Source: Bacteroidota bacterium (GTDB lineage: Bacteria > Bacteroidota > Ignavibacteria > Ignavibacteriales > Melioribacteraceae). From it: a stretch of 64,000 nucleotides of DNA. The translations under genes and the position numbers were made by a program. Positions 1 through 8,950 of the stretch are shown piece after piece. The DNA is taken from assembly GCA_018818065.1 (NCBI GenBank), contig JAHISV010000012.1, positions 1-64,000 on the forward strand, in the 5' to 3' direction. The notes below the pieces were generated by a model, which saw nothing but the letters and a program-made list of their open reading frames with translations, made no database searches and was not told where the DNA came from. Numbering within the stretch: position 1 is the first letter of the stretch; each line of letters starts with the position of its first letter.

Positions 1-96
1 AGTATGAGTTCCACTTTCATAGTCCCTTACTGCACTCAGTTTGAACTCTTCTGTAAATCTACGCCGTACTGTTACTTCTCTTTGGTTTTTTGACAT
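1..96 (-). CDS. IS3-family transposase OrfA, N-terminal part
   Basis: Thirty-two codons run off the left edge of the window. The start is ATG at 96, preceded by a strong AGGAGG Shine-Dalgarno at 104-109. The peptide begins MSKNQREVTV and continues with RRRFTEEFKLSAV, which matches the opening helix of the transposase_8 helix-turn-helix domain (F-x-x-E-F-K-x-x-A-V) that binds the IS ends in IS3/IS911 OrfA proteins. The rest of OrfA and OrfB, which would carry the DDE catalytic core, lie outside the window. The family call is fairly safe; the subgroup cannot be told. Confidence 0.75.
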   Translation of the reverse strand, partial: MSKNQREVTVRRRFTEEFKLSAVRDYESGTHT

Positions 97-140
97 CTGT
101 TGACCTCCTTTTTTCGGTCAACCTATGCTAGGGAAAGACA
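1..140 (-). mobile_element. Edge of an IS3-like insertion sequence (partial)
   Basis: Only one end lies in the window. The region holds the first 32 codons of an IS3-type OrfA and a 44-base leader. The outer boundary is placed tentatively at base 140, because the minus strand there starts with TG, as IS3-family ends usually do. The opposite end is outside the window, so the terminal inverted repeats cannot be compared and no target-site duplication can be tested. The element sits just beyond the terminator-like hairpin that follows the LPS gene cluster, a spot where insertion would be harmless. Confidence 0.45.
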
Positions 141-150
141 ATTGAGAAAA

Positions 151-179
151 GCCCATGATTTTTTTCATGGGCTTTTTTT
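151..179. terminator. Terminator hairpin between LPS cluster and IS edge
   Basis: An 8-bp perfect stem, GCCCATGA (151-158) with TCATGGGC (165-172), closes a six-T loop. Seven T follow on the plus strand, and four T followed by CTC on the minus strand. It lies 40 bases past the end of lptB and could end the minus-strand LPS transcript, but its better T tract faces the plus strand. A bidirectional role is inferred. Confidence 0.7.
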
Positions 180-212
180 ATTAAAATTATTGCCGGATTA
201 CACAATCTGGAA

Positions 213-953
213 TTAATATCTGTCTAATTTGAAATTTTCACCTAAGTACAATTTTCGAACGTCTTCGTCTTCAGCTAGATAATTTGCGCTGCCATCTTTA
301 AAGATTTGTCCGTTAATAAGAATATAAGCACGGTCAACAATACTTAAGGTTTCATGAACATTATGATCCGTGATTAATATACCAATCCCCTTGTGCTTCA
401 GGTTATGAACAATACCCATAATATCTTCTACGGCAATTGGATCAACACCGGCAAAGGGCTCGTCAAGCAGAATGAAGTCCGGTTTTGTTGCAAGCGCTCT
501 TGCAATTTCAGTTCTCCTGCGTTCACCACCACTCAACTGAAATCCAAGACTTTTTCTGATATGGGTTATGCTCAATTCTTCCAACAGAACTTCCACTCGC
601 TCTTTTCTTTCAACTTTAGGAATATTAATCATCTCCAGGACTGCCATTATGTTGTCTTCAACACTAAGGCGTCTGAAGACCGATGCTTCCTGAGGCAAGT
701 AGCCTACACCCATATTGGCGCGTTTATACATCGGCTCCGAAGTTATTTCCTTTGAGTTAAGAAATACTTTTCCCCCGTTTGGTTTAATCATACCAACGAT
801 CATATAGAAAGTGGTTGTCTTTCCGGCTCCATTGGGACCTAAGAGTCCAACCACCTCACCTTGCGAGACCTTTACAGAAACTTTATCTACTACAGTTCTT
901 TTCTTGTAAATTTTTACTAGCTCTTCACCCTTAAGGGTCAGTGATTCATTCAT
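213..953 (-). CDS. lptB: LptB, LPS-export ABC transporter ATPase
   Basis: This is the cytoplasmic ATPase that drives lipopolysaccharide extraction from the inner membrane by the LptB2FG complex. The 246-residue protein shows Walker [10 protein letters not shown] at residues 39-47, the ABC signature LSGGE near 140, Walker B FILLDEP near 160 and the H-loop in TDHNVHE. The typical LptB phrase DEPFAGVDP is present. ATG at 953 is preferred over the in-frame GTG at 962, because the GAGGAC ribosome site (963-968) touches the GTG but sits 9 bases from the ATG. It lies one base after the stop of the OstA-like gene and closes the Kdo/LPS run. The partners lptF and lptG are not in the window. Confidence 0.95.
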   Translation of the reverse strand: MNESLTLKGEELVKIYKKRTVVDKVSVKVSQGEVVGLLGPNGAGKTTTFYMIVGMIKPNGGKVFLNSKEITSEPMYKRANMGVGYLPQEASVFRRLSVEDNIMAVLEMINIPKVERKERVEVLLEELSITHIRKSLGFQLSGGERRRTEIARALATKPDFILLDEPFAGVDPIAVEDIMGIVHNLKHKGIGILITDHNVHETLSIVDRAYILINGQIFKDGSANYLAEDEDVRKLYLGENFKLDRY

Positions 954-954
954 A

Positions 955-2349
955 TTAATCACGTCCTCTATTATAAAATACTTTTACAGGTAATTTTTTT
1001 AAGAATAAATCTATTCCCGGTCTTTCGCCTCTGATCAAAAATGTAGGGATAGTGAACTCTTTTTCCTTCCCCTGAATTACGCCCTCGGGATGATACTCAC
1101 TAACCGGGGAACCATAGAGCCTTACATCATTAACAGAATTATCTTCAAACAGCATGGTGGCATTTTCAGAACTCGATTTCATCAATCCATTTGCAACCGA
1201 ATCTGCCATGTAGTAATAAATGCTTAATACATTTCCGGTTATATCAACTCTCGAAAGCTCATCATTACTGAATAACATTTTTAACTTATCACCCGAAATC
1301 TGGTCAAATCTGAATTCGTATTCACCAACATTGGAAACTATAAGCGCGTTTTCCCTGATATCAATAGATTCAAGTTTACTATCATTCAAATAAATAAAAA
1401 CAGAATCTCCTGAAAGCTGGGAATTATTATACCATAGCACCGGCGGGTATTCATCCCCCTCAGGTCTATAGGTAAATATTTTATTTTCGTCCTTGTATAG
1501 AATTGTATGCGAATTTGAGGACGAAAAATCACCACGCCTTATTTTAACTGAATCTTTTGCAATGAACATATCCAAAGAATCGGTTCTTTGTTCCATAATT
1601 CTACTGGAGATAAAAAGAGTATCTAATTTTCCGCTGTCTAAAGTATCCACTTGCATAAAAAGCGGATTCCCCTCTATAAGCCGATATTTTTTTGAAGCAT
1701 CACTTAAAAGCTCTTCACCAAAGATTGAAACATTATTTTCTGTATCTCTTACCTCAATCCGTCCGAAAGCATTTACTAATTCCTCATCCCTAAAATTGAT
1801 AAGACTATCAGCTACTAGTGAGGAAGAACCCGAATCTCTTACAACAACATTACCAACAGCCACTATCTTATTTATTTCACTAAGATAATTCAATCGATCT
1901 GCTATTAGAGTGCTGGCGGAATCTTTCAGTATTACATTGTTAATGAATTGAGCCCGTTTATCCTCTGAGTAATAATATCCAATAGAGGCTTTAAGGTTCA
2001 TATTTCCATTTGTGAGATCTATCTCGTCTTTTGAATAAGCCGTTTTTGTCCTGCCATAATATTTACCCCGCTCGGTTCTAAGCGTTATGCTATCCTGTGT
2101 AATAATTACATTTCCAATTAACTCAACTTCATTTCGGGTTAAATTTTGTATCGCATTATTACACGTAATCCTTACCTCGCCATGAGTAATAACAACATTA
2201 CCAATAAATTCCCTTACCCGGTCTGCGTCAACAACATACCCAACCAGACTATCCCCAATCACAACCAATAAATTACTATTCTTTGTTTGTGCCGAGGAAT
2301 CAGGCAGTGCTAAGTGAATTAATATGGCTAATGTAAAAAAACGAATCAA
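955..2349 (-). CDS. OstA-like periplasmic LPS-transport protein
   Basis: The 464-residue protein has a signal peptide ([16 protein letters not shown], cut near AQT). It then carries repeated beta-strand units such as [15 protein letters not shown] and GNVVVRDS, which are typical of the OstA/LptA N-terminal domain. Its place between lptC and lptB is where lptA lies in many genomes, so I infer it forms or extends the periplasmic bridge that carries LPS to the outer membrane. At 464 residues it is over twice the length of E. coli LptA and lacks an obvious LptD barrel; Bacteroidota and relatives often have such long OstA-like proteins. Its ATG overlaps the lptC stop by 4 bases (ATGA), so translation is probably coupled. 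Confidence 0.8.
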   Translation of the reverse strand: MIRFFTLAILIHLALPDSSAQTKNSNLLVVIGDSLVGYVVDADRVREFIGNVVITHGEVRITCNNAIQNLTRNEVELIGNVIITQDSITLRTERGKYYGRTKTAYSKDEIDLTNGNMNLKASIGYYYSEDKRAQFINNVILKDSASTLIADRLNYLSEINKIVAVGNVVVRDSGSSSLVADSLINFRDEELVNAFGRIEVRDTENNVSIFGEELLSDASKKYRLIEGNPLFMQVDTLDSGKLDTLFISSRIMEQRTDSLDMFIAKDSVKIRRGDFSSSNSHTILYKDENKIFTYRPEGDEYPPVLWYNNSQLSGDSVFIYLNDSKLESIDIRENALIVSNVGEYEFRFDQISGDKLKMLFSNDELSRVDITGNVLSIYYYMADSVANGLMKSSSENATMLFEDNSVNDVRLYGSPVSEYHPEGVIQGKEKEFTIPTFLIRGERPGIDLFLKKLPVKVFYNRGRD

Positions 2350-2882
2350 TTCAAGGTATCCGTAACAGTTGCAGAATAGGTGATTTTATAAATTTTGTAA
2401 TTTTTCAATGATTGATCAGATTCAAAACCATAACCCTCGATTCTTTCATCAGGCGATGTAATAGTAACAAATTCATCGGTTGTAATGCGGCGGATTTTAT
2501 TCTGCCAAGTTAACTGATTAGTCTCCAGAACAATCCCACTATCACTCTTAACGACAACACTGTCAATAGCGAACATATTTTTTGTTATGTCATCCACCCT
2601 GCCCTTTAGTGAAGTTAGTTTCGTTGAAGGGTTTCCCTCTTCGTCATAAAAATCTATCTTAACGCCTTGAAGGTAGGTTGTTTTTTCCGAATCATATTTT
2701 CTTAAATGATCTGTAAATAATATAGCCTGAATGTCGCCAAGTTCCGAAAAAATAACCTCGGTACCCCAGCTCTCATAATCAGCTATGCGCTCTTCACTGG
2801 CATCCATACTAATTGTCGGTTTAATTTTCTCGGAGTCGCAACCAACAAGGAAAACCAATATAATAAACAGGAATACTTTCAT
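2346..2882 (-). CDS. lptC: LptC, LPS-export periplasmic protein (lipoprotein form)
   Basis: The 178-residue protein should hand LPS from LptFG to the periplasmic bridge. Its N-terminus is a lipoprotein signal with lipobox LVGC near residue 15, rather than the single transmembrane anchor of the E. coli protein. The body has the LptC beta-jellyroll pattern, including LRKYDSEKTTYLQGVKIDFYD and repeated strands ending near residue 165. It overlaps kdsD upstream and the OstA-like gene downstream by 4 bases each. A lipid anchor instead of a helix is common in Bacteroidota-like LptC. The identification rests on both the pattern and the context. Confidence 0.85.
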   Translation of the reverse strand: MKVFLFIILVFLVGCDSEKIKPTISMDASEERIADYESWGTEVIFSELGDIQAILFTDHLRKYDSEKTTYLQGVKIDFYDEEGNPSTKLTSLKGRVDDITKNMFAIDSVVVKSDSGIVLETNQLTWQNKIRRITTDEFVTITSPDERIEGYGFESDQSLKNYKIYKITYSATVTDTLN

Positions 2883-3856
2883 CGTCTCTGTAGTCCCAGT
2901 TTTACCAGATCATGAAGGTGAACAATTCCTTCGGGCTTTTTTTCCTCATTTGTCACAATCAAACTGGTGATATTAAAATTCTCCATTTGCTGCAGGGCAA
3001 AAGAAGCGAGGAAATCTTTACTTATAGTTTTAGGATCTTTAACCATTGCGTCTTCAGCAGACAGGTTATTAAGATCGAGAGTTTTCTCTAACAATCTTCT
3101 TAGATCACCATCTGTAATAATACCTGCAAGCAATCCGTTATCATCAAGCACACAGGTTGTGCCCAGTCTTTTTGAAGTTATTTCCAGAATCGCATCCTTA
3201 AGAGGTGTTTTAAGTTTGACTTTAGGAAGATCAACCCCACCAATCATGATTTCAGATATTTTAAGGGAAAGTCTCTTGCCAAGGCTGCCAGCCGGATGGA
3301 GCATAGCAAAATCATCAGCCGTAAATCCTCTCATCTCAATTAAAGCAACTGCCAGCGCATCCCCCATAACAAGTGCCGCGGTAGTTGAAGCGGTTGGCGC
3401 CAGGTCATGCGGACAGGCTTCTTCATCAACGCCCACATCCAGAACAACATCACATAACTTGCCGATTTTTGATTTTTTTATCCCAAGCATCCCTATTAAA
3501 CCAACATCAAGGCGCTTTAACATTAACACCAAATTGTATAGCTCGTCTGTGTTGCCGCTCTTGGAAATAATTATTAGAATATCTTCTTTTCTAACCATTC
3601 CAAGATCACCATGAAGCGCGTCAGTTGGATGAAGAAAAATTGCAGGAGTACCGGTAGAGTTCATTGTTGCGACAATTTTTCTGGCTATTAATCCGGATTT
3701 ACCCAGTCCAGCAAAAACTACTCTGCCTTTTGATTCATAAATAAGCTTGACCGCTTTAACAAAATTATGATCAATACTTGAGGCTAACTTTGCAATTGCC
3801 TTCTCTTCAATGCGTATTACCTGTTTCCCAACTGCTATTACTTGATCCTCTGACAA
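2879..3856 (-). CDS. kdsD: Arabinose-5-phosphate isomerase (KdsD/KpsF)
   Basis: This enzyme converts ribulose 5-phosphate to arabinose 5-phosphate, the first committed step to Kdo. The 325 residues comprise an N-terminal SIS sugar-isomerase domain (about 35-170, with GLGKSGLIARKIVATMNSTG and ISKSGNTDEL) and two C-terminal CBS domains (about 205-325), the standard full-length architecture. The start is TTG at 3856, with a clear GAGGAG ribosome site seven bases upstream. It sits 38 bases after kdsC and overlaps lptC by 4 bases. The CBS pair may sense a nucleotide or a sugar; this is not visible from sequence. Confidence 0.95.
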   Translation of the reverse strand: MSEDQVIAVGKQVIRIEEKAIAKLASSIDHNFVKAVKLIYESKGRVVFAGLGKSGLIARKIVATMNSTGTPAIFLHPTDALHGDLGMVRKEDILIIISKSGNTDELYNLVLMLKRLDVGLIGMLGIKKSKIGKLCDVVLDVGVDEEACPHDLAPTASTTAALVMGDALAVALIEMRGFTADDFAMLHPAGSLGKRLSLKISEIMIGGVDLPKVKLKTPLKDAILEITSKRLGTTCVLDDNGLLAGIITDGDLRRLLEKTLDLNNLSAEDAMVKDPKTISKDFLASFALQQMENFNITSLIVTNEEKKPEGIVHLHDLVKLGLQRR

Positions 3857-3894
3857 TTTCTTACTCCTCTATATTTCCAAACAGAGTGTTAAAA

Positions 3895-4359
3895 TTACTC
3901 CAAACCCATTATTTGCTTTTCAATCTCGTTAAAAATTTCCTTAGCGGTGTTTCCACTAACAATAAAATCAACATTTCTTTTTACTTCCCTTCTTGCTGTG
4001 GAAGGACATGCTTTTAACCGGACTCTTTGCAAAAGAGGTATATCCAAAATATCATCCCCGATATAAAAAGCCTGGTCAAAATTAAGGTTGTTATTTAACA
4101 AAACTTCTGCCGCTGCTTTTACTTTATTAACGGAGGCGCTAATCACCTTACATTCACCGTTACTTTGTAACAGTTTTGTTGTCTCATCTTCCTCTCGCGC
4201 AGTTATAATTACAGTCTGCATCTCAATTGAATTCATTTTATCGCAGAACTCTTTAAGATGTTCACAAAGAGAATCTAACTGACCATTTTGGATAAGAACC
4301 CCATCAAGATCGAAAAAGAGAATTTTTATATCAGCAAATTTATCAGCTATTGAAGTCAT
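3895..4359 (-). CDS. kdsC: Kdo-8-phosphate phosphatase (KdsC)
   Basis: This cytoplasmic HAD-superfamily phosphatase releases Kdo from Kdo-8-phosphate. The 154-residue C0-type protein has no cap domain. HAD motif I is FFDLDGVL (near residue 18), motif II is the threonine in VIITARE, and motif IV is IGDDILDIPLL near 105. The second aspartate of motif I and the acidic pair of motif IV are intact. It is slightly shorter than E. coli KdsC (188), which is normal for lone-domain versions. It overlaps the end of kdsA by 4 bases (ATGA), and the position between kdsA and kdsD supports the specificity. Confidence 0.92.
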   Translation of the reverse strand: MTSIADKFADIKILFFDLDGVLIQNGQLDSLCEHLKEFCDKMNSIEMQTVIITAREEDETTKLLQSNGECKVISASVNKVKAAAEVLLNNNLNFDQAFYIGDDILDIPLLQRVRLKACPSTARREVKRNVDFIVSGNTAKEIFNEIEKQIMGLE

Positions 4360-5168
4360 AGACTTTTCACAACCATATCAATTTTCTTTATCCTTGATAA
4401 TAATGACTCAAGTTCACTCAAGGGTAATTGACTTGCTGCATCACTCTTGGCATTGGCAGGATCCGGGTGAACTTCAAGAAACAAAGCGTCAATACCTATT
4501 GCAACAGCAGCACGGGCAAGAGGTTCAATAAACTCAGGATTGCCCCCTGTTGTTTTTCCAGTTCCCGGCATTTGAACCGAATGTGTCGCGTCCATTACTA
4601 CCGGATACCCCAGATCTTTCATAATCTTAAAGGAACGCATATCAACCACAAGATTTTGATAGCCGAAAGTTGTTCCTCTTTCGGTAAACATAACCTGTTT
4701 GTTCCCCGTTGATTCTACTTTTTCAGCGGCATGTTTCATATCGGCCGGAGCCAGAAACTGACCTTTTTTAACATTAATAATTTTGTTCGTCTTTCCTGCC
4801 GCAATCAAAAGATCAGTCTGCCGACAAAGAAAAGCAGGAATCTGTAAAATATCAGCTATCATAGCTGCTTCAGCCGCATCCTCAGCCGTATGTATATCCG
4901 TAAGGATTGGAAGATCAAGATCGTTCTTTATTTTGGCAAGTATTCCAAATGATTCTTCCTTCGATAGACCGGTAAAAGAATCAACATTTGTACGGTTTGC
5001 TTTTTTATAGCTGGACTTAAAGATATAAGGGATGTCCAACCGGGCACAAATTTCCTTAACAACTTTGGCAGTGCCGAATGCATTCTCCTCACTTTCAATA
5101 ACACATGGACCGGCGATAAGAACGAGTGGAGAGTTGCCGCCAATTACTATGTTTTTTAGCTTAATCAA
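4356..5168 (-). CDS. kdsA: Kdo-8-phosphate synthase (KdsA)
   Basis: This enzyme condenses arabinose 5-phosphate with phosphoenolpyruvate to give Kdo-8-phosphate. Conserved blocks are [10 protein letters not shown] near the N-terminus, [36 protein letters not shown] and the C-terminal [17 protein letters not shown]. The start chosen is TTG at 5168, which leaves 270 residues, the usual family length. An AGGAGAGG ribosome site lies just upstream, and the alternative start inside ruvB would add 20 non-conserved residues. The TTG overlaps the ruvB stop by 8 bases. In the metal-site region NQNLVVD-type residues are visible, but I cannot tell a metal-dependent from a metal-independent form with certainty. 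Confidence 0.95.
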   Translation of the reverse strand: MIKLKNIVIGGNSPLVLIAGPCVIESEENAFGTAKVVKEICARLDIPYIFKSSYKKANRTNVDSFTGLSKEESFGILAKIKNDLDLPILTDIHTAEDAAEAAMIADILQIPAFLCRQTDLLIAAGKTNKIINVKKGQFLAPADMKHAAEKVESTGNKQVMFTERGTTFGYQNLVVDMRSFKIMKDLGYPVVMDATHSVQMPGTGKTTGGNPEFIEPLARAAVAIGIDALFLEVHPDPANAKSDAASQLPLSELESLLSRIKKIDMVVKSL

Positions 5169-6189
5169 ATAACCTCTCCTGTTTTGGTTGTGCGGTTTTA
5201 GTTTTATTAAATCTTTTATATGCCGCATGCGTGGCTTCGCGTCCGCGTGGAGTTCGCTGTAGGAATCCCTGTTGAATTAGAAATGGCTCATACACTTCCT
5301 CCAGGGTTCCGGGGTCTTCATTTACGGCAACGGCCAGTGTATTTAATCCAACCGGACCACCGTTAAACTTTTCGATTATGGTTAACAATATATCTTTATC
5401 CATTTCATCCAGACCGAACTCATCTACTTCAAGAGCGTTTAAGGCTTTTTGAGCAATAGTCAAATCAATTACATTTTTGTTTTCATAATCGGCAAAGTCT
5501 CTGGTTCGTCTTAGAAGTCTGTTGGCAATTCTGGGAGTCCCCCTTGATCGTTTGGAGATTTCAAGAGATGCATCTTCATCAGTTTCTATATTCAGGATAT
5601 GAGCTGATCGTTTGATGATTTTATTTATTAAATCACTTCCGTAATAATCAAGCCTGCTCTTAATACCGAACCTATCCCTAAGCGGCGCCGTAAGCAAACC
5701 AGCTCTGGTCGTTGCTCCTATTAAAGTGTAGGGCGGCAGCTTTATCTGAACAGATCTGGCATTCGGACCCGTGTCAATCATTATATCCAGTTTATAATCT
5801 TCCATGGCTGAATAAAGATACTCCTCAACAACGGGACTAAGCCTGTGGATTTCATCAATAAACAGAACGGATTTCTCTTCAAGATTAGTTAATATTCCTG
5901 CAAGGTCACCTGGTTTTTCCAGCACAGGTCCGGAAGTTATTTTAATCTTCGAGCCCATCTCGTAGGCAATGATATTGGCAAGAGTTGTTTTGCCAAGTCC
6001 AGGAGGTCCAGTCAAAAGAACATGATCCAGACTTTCGTTACGTTTTTTTGCCGCACCTATAAAGACTTTAAGGTTATCCGTAATTTTTTGCTGCCCTACA
6101 AACTCTTCGAATCCTTTAGGACGCAATGATCTTTCAAAATTTTTGTCTTCTTCGTGAATGCCGGGGTTTGTATTTTCTGATTTTCTCAT
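5161..6189 (-). CDS. ruvB: RuvB, Holliday junction branch-migration helicase
   Basis: RuvB is a hexameric AAA+ motor that, with RuvA, drives branch migration of Holliday junctions. The 342-residue protein has the family's usual length. It carries Walker [10 protein letters not shown] at 61-69, Walker [10 protein letters not shown] near 110, sensor 1 in [19 protein letters not shown], and the C-terminal winged helix ending in [17 protein letters not shown]. It sits inside the Kdo run, four bases after the acyltransferase start region and overlapping kdsA, so it is likely co-transcribed with envelope genes. ruvA and ruvC are not in the window. Confidence 0.97.
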   Translation of the reverse strand: MRKSENTNPGIHEEDKNFERSLRPKGFEEFVGQQKITDNLKVFIGAAKKRNESLDHVLLTGPPGLGKTTLANIIAYEMGSKIKITSGPVLEKPGDLAGILTNLEEKSVLFIDEIHRLSPVVEEYLYSAMEDYKLDIMIDTGPNARSVQIKLPPYTLIGATTRAGLLTAPLRDRFGIKSRLDYYGSDLINKIIKRSAHILNIETDEDASLEISKRSRGTPRIANRLLRRTRDFADYENKNVIDLTIAQKALNALEVDEFGLDEMDKDILLTIIEKFNGGPVGLNTLAVAVNEDPGTLEEVYEPFLIQQGFLQRTPRGREATHAAYKRFNKTKTAQPKQERLFD

Positions 6190-6193
6190 AATT

Positions 6194-7309
6194 TTATGCT
6201 TTTGCAGCCAAATATTGTTTTCGTTTATATTTTATTTTCTCCAGCGTTAAAACAAGCAGAAGCATCAAGATGTACATAACAGCAACACTTCCAAGAGTTG
6301 CCCAAACGCTTAAGCTTTCCCGGTAAAAATTGTATAATCCGGGCACCCACGCACTGCCATATAAAATAACCAGATGAACAGCATAAATCACCAATGAATG
6401 TTGACCAATTTGCTTAATTATAGGAGGAATATCCTTTATGTACTTAGCAATAAAAACCATGATGCCTGAGATAAACAATACAACACCCAGCCTTTGCAGG
6501 ATAACCATCCATGAAGAAGAGAACATTGTTGCCTCAACATCAAAGGTGTAACCTGCCCAGTCGACAAAAACTCCGCCAGCGTAAAATATTGTTCCGACCA
6601 AAAGCATCAGAATGATAAACCCTCGTTCTTTATATACTTTTGGATGACTCACTAAATAAGACCCAAGAATACCACCGGAGAAAACATAGCCAATCCAGGG
6701 GAATAAGGGGAATAAGGAACCTGTATCTTTTGTAAAATATGCGGCAATTGGAAGCGGGAAAACCTGCGCCCAGTTAACCATTTTTGTAAATGGAAAAATG
6801 AAAAACACCACTATTGAAAGAGCAAGAAAAAGATAATGCGCCTTCACTTTTAATTTTTCTGCAATAAGGAAAGTAAAAACCAAAAAGAGTAATCCAAAGG
6901 CGATTAGATGAAGTGCGTCAACACCGAAAAATATTAACCATTGTTTCTCAGATACATTAGCAAAATCAAAAATCTTATAAGTCGGGTATCTTAACAGGTA
7001 ACCGACGGCAATTAGAATTAAAAATCTAAAAATACCTTTTTTTACTCTTGGATTTTCAGCCCATTTGAGACCATTGGATAAAAACAAATAGGCAAAAACA
7101 GCGCCCGCAGTAAACATGAATATCGGGGCAGTGAAACCACGGAACATGGCCCAGAAATTATATAACTGGTAATCTCCTGTTCGATAACCAGAATCAAGTA
7201 GCGTATGAACCGTGTGCCCCTGAACCATCATAATTATTGCAAAGACCCTTAACAAGTCTAAAAATATAATCCTTTTTGGTTTTTCCATAAGGGAATTGCT
7301 TTCATCCAT
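6194..7309 (-). CDS. Multi-pass membrane acyltransferase-like protein
   Basis: The 371-residue protein has about ten hydrophobic segments spread over its full length. It opens with [26 protein letters not shown], the R-x-x-x-x-D-x-x-R-x-x-A-I-x-x-x-x-x-x-H pattern of membrane acyltransferases of the acyltransferase-3 and HGSNAT-catalytic/DUF1624 families. The conserved histidine is the presumed active-site residue. Such proteins move acyl groups across or onto envelope sugars. Its place in a Kdo/LPS run suggests a surface glycan or lipid substrate, but this is only inference. Family choice between the two folds is not settled. Confidence 0.65.
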   Translation of the reverse strand: MDESNSLMEKPKRIIFLDLLRVFAIIMMVQGHTVHTLLDSGYRTGDYQLYNFWAMFRGFTAPIFMFTAGAVFAYLFLSNGLKWAENPRVKKGIFRFLILIAVGYLLRYPTYKIFDFANVSEKQWLIFFGVDALHLIAFGLLFLVFTFLIAEKLKVKAHYLFLALSIVVFFIFPFTKMVNWAQVFPLPIAAYFTKDTGSLFPLFPWIGYVFSGGILGSYLVSHPKVYKERGFIILMLLVGTIFYAGGVFVDWAGYTFDVEATMFSSSWMVILQRLGVVLFISGIMVFIAKYIKDIPPIIKQIGQHSLVIYAVHLVILYGSAWVPGLYNFYRESLSVWATLGSVAVMYILMLLLVLTLEKIKYKRKQYLAAKA

Positions 7310-7404
7310 CTGTTTCGAAATGACTTATAAAGATAGGAAAAGATAGGCATTTATTAAACCTATTCTTCGTCTGAAGAAGGCTGGATTTTAGCTTAATTAC
7401 TGTT

Positions 7405-7809
7405 CTACCTTGGATTTACAGCAACCCACTTTTGGATATATTCTGCTATCTCAGTTGTATGCGCGCCCGGCGTAAAGATAGCCCCGACACCTTTTTCTTT
7501 AAGTATTGTAATGTCGTCTTCTGGAATTACACCTCCGCCAAAGAGTAAAACGTCATCAACCCCTTCGTTTGCCATGATATCAAGAATTTTAGGAAAAACT
7601 GTCATATGCGCACCGGATAGGATACTGATACCTATGGCATGCACATCTTCTTGTATAGCGGCCTGAACTATTGAACCAGGCGTTTGTCTCAATCCGGTAT
7701 AAATTACTTCCATTCCGGCATCACGCAAAGCCGCGGCAACAACTTTTGCACCTCTATCATGTCCGTCCAAGCCAGATTTAGCAATCAATACCCGTATTTT
7801 TTGTTCCAT
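7405..7809 (-). CDS. Cobalamin-binding subunit of methylmalonyl-CoA mutase type
   Basis: The 134-residue protein is a stand-alone B12-binding domain. It has the base-off cobalamin motif [11 protein letters not shown] (D-x-H-x-x-G, residues about 13-23), the SILSGAHM segment and the [10 protein letters not shown] loop that holds the nucleotide tail. It closely resembles the C-terminal domain of methylmalonyl-CoA mutase and the small subunit of split mutases. The catalytic subunit is not nearby. A GAGGT ribosome site precedes ATG 7809. Its position between kdsB and an acyltransferase gives no functional link; it may serve a mutase encoded elsewhere. Confidence 0.88.
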   Translation of the reverse strand: MEQKIRVLIAKSGLDGHDRGAKVVAAALRDAGMEVIYTGLRQTPGSIVQAAIQEDVHAIGISILSGAHMTVFPKILDIMANEGVDDVLLFGGGVIPEDDITILKEKGVGAIFTPGAHTTEIAEYIQKWVAVNPR

Positions 7810-7831
7810 AACTTTTACCTCACCATGTAGA

Positions 7832-8599
7832 CTATTTATTGCTGCGTTTATTTTTTATTGATTCATAATATTCTCTGGCAGCTTCAAGATCTCTTCTGGT
7901 GTCAACAGAAAAGCTTTCATAATCAGTAACAACAACTTTAATTTTCATTCCGTTCTCAAGCATCCTGAGCTGTTCTAATTTTTCCAGATTTTCAAGATCG
8001 GTACTCTCGAGTGAAGTGAATCTCATTAACGCACTCTTTTTGTAAACATATAGTCCAATATGCTTGTAGAATTCCCCATTTTCAAGCCATTCTTTTTTAT
8101 TGGACGCATCCCTCATATAAGGTATGGGTGATCTTGAAAAGTAGAGTGCATAGTTGTTGTAATCAAAAACTACTTTAGGAATTGAGTCAGATTTGAGATC
8201 GTCAATATTATCTATCTTCTTTACCAGGGTTGATACTTTTACAGTAGTATCGAACAGAAAAGGTTCAATAGCCTGATCTATCATTTTACCATTGATAAAT
8301 GGCTCATCCCCCTGAACATTTACAATGATTTTCGCCTCTGTCATCTTCTTCGCCACATATGCAATCCTGTCAGATCCGGTCGGCAAATCCTCGGGGGTCA
8401 TTACAACATCGGCTCCAAAACTTTTACAGACTTCAAAGACTTTATCATTATCAACAGCAATTACAATATGATCGAGCAGTTTCGATTTTTTTGCGCTTTC
8501 GTATGTGTGTTGTATCATCGGCTTACCGCCAATGTCAGCCAAAGGCTTTCCGTTTAATCTGGTGGAAGCAAAGCGCGCGGGAATAATACCTACTATCAT
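7832..8599 (-). CDS. kdsB: CMP-Kdo synthetase (KdsB)
   Basis: The protein activates Kdo with CTP to form CMP-Kdo, the donor for LPS inner-core assembly. The 255 residues match the family length (about 245-255). Diagnostic parts are [25 protein letters not shown] at the N-terminus, [27 protein letters not shown] and the C-terminal [14 protein letters not shown]. An AGGAT ribosome site lies upstream of ATG 8599. It follows gatC by 20 bases and is the first of four Kdo genes in this run. Confidence 0.96.
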   Translation of the reverse strand: MIVGIIPARFASTRLNGKPLADIGGKPMIQHTYESAKKSKLLDHIVIAVDNDKVFEVCKSFGADVVMTPEDLPTGSDRIAYVAKKMTEAKIIVNVQGDEPFINGKMIDQAIEPFLFDTTVKVSTLVKKIDNIDDLKSDSIPKVVFDYNNYALYFSRSPIPYMRDASNKKEWLENGEFYKHIGLYVYKKSALMRFTSLESTDLENLEKLEQLRMLENGMKIKVVVTDYESFSVDTRRDLEAAREYYESIKNKRSNK

Positions 8600-8619
8600 G
8601 TTTATCCTAATGTAGAATG

Positions 8620-8913
8620 TTAATCGTTGCTAATAACTTTTGGTACTTTAAAATAATTTTCATCTCTTTTTGGAGCGTTCCTTAAGGCATCTTCCGTTGA
8701 TATTGAATCTTTTAGAATATCATCACGGAATACGTTTATATTTTCCACAGGATGGGAAAGCGGCTCCACATTATCCGTATCCAGCTCGCTCAGTTTATCC
8801 ATATACTCCAGAACACTGTTCAACTGAGGTTCCATTTTTGCCATTTCCTCATCTGTGAATTTAAGTTTTGCAAGTTTGGCAATGTGCTCTATATCTTTTT
8901 TGCTGAGTGACAT
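8620..8913 (-). CDS. gatC: GatC, subunit C of Asp/Glu-tRNA amidotransferase
   Basis: This small subunit bridges GatA and GatB in the enzyme that converts mischarged Glu-tRNA(Gln) or Asp-tRNA(Asn). The 97 residues are typical. They start MSLSKKDIEHIAKLAKLKFTDEE and contain LSELDTDNVEPLSHPVE followed by the FRDD and DENYFKVPKVI segments of the family. gatA and gatB are not in the window; separate gatC genes are common. It is probably the first gene of the long minus-strand run, 37 bases after the vWA lipoprotein gene. Confidence 0.93.
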   Translation of the reverse strand: MSLSKKDIEHIAKLAKLKFTDEEMAKMEPQLNSVLEYMDKLSELDTDNVEPLSHPVENINVFRDDILKDSISTEDALRNAPKRDENYFKVPKVISND

Positions 8914-8950
8914 AAATTTCTATCCTGACTATATTAAAGATATTACGTTA

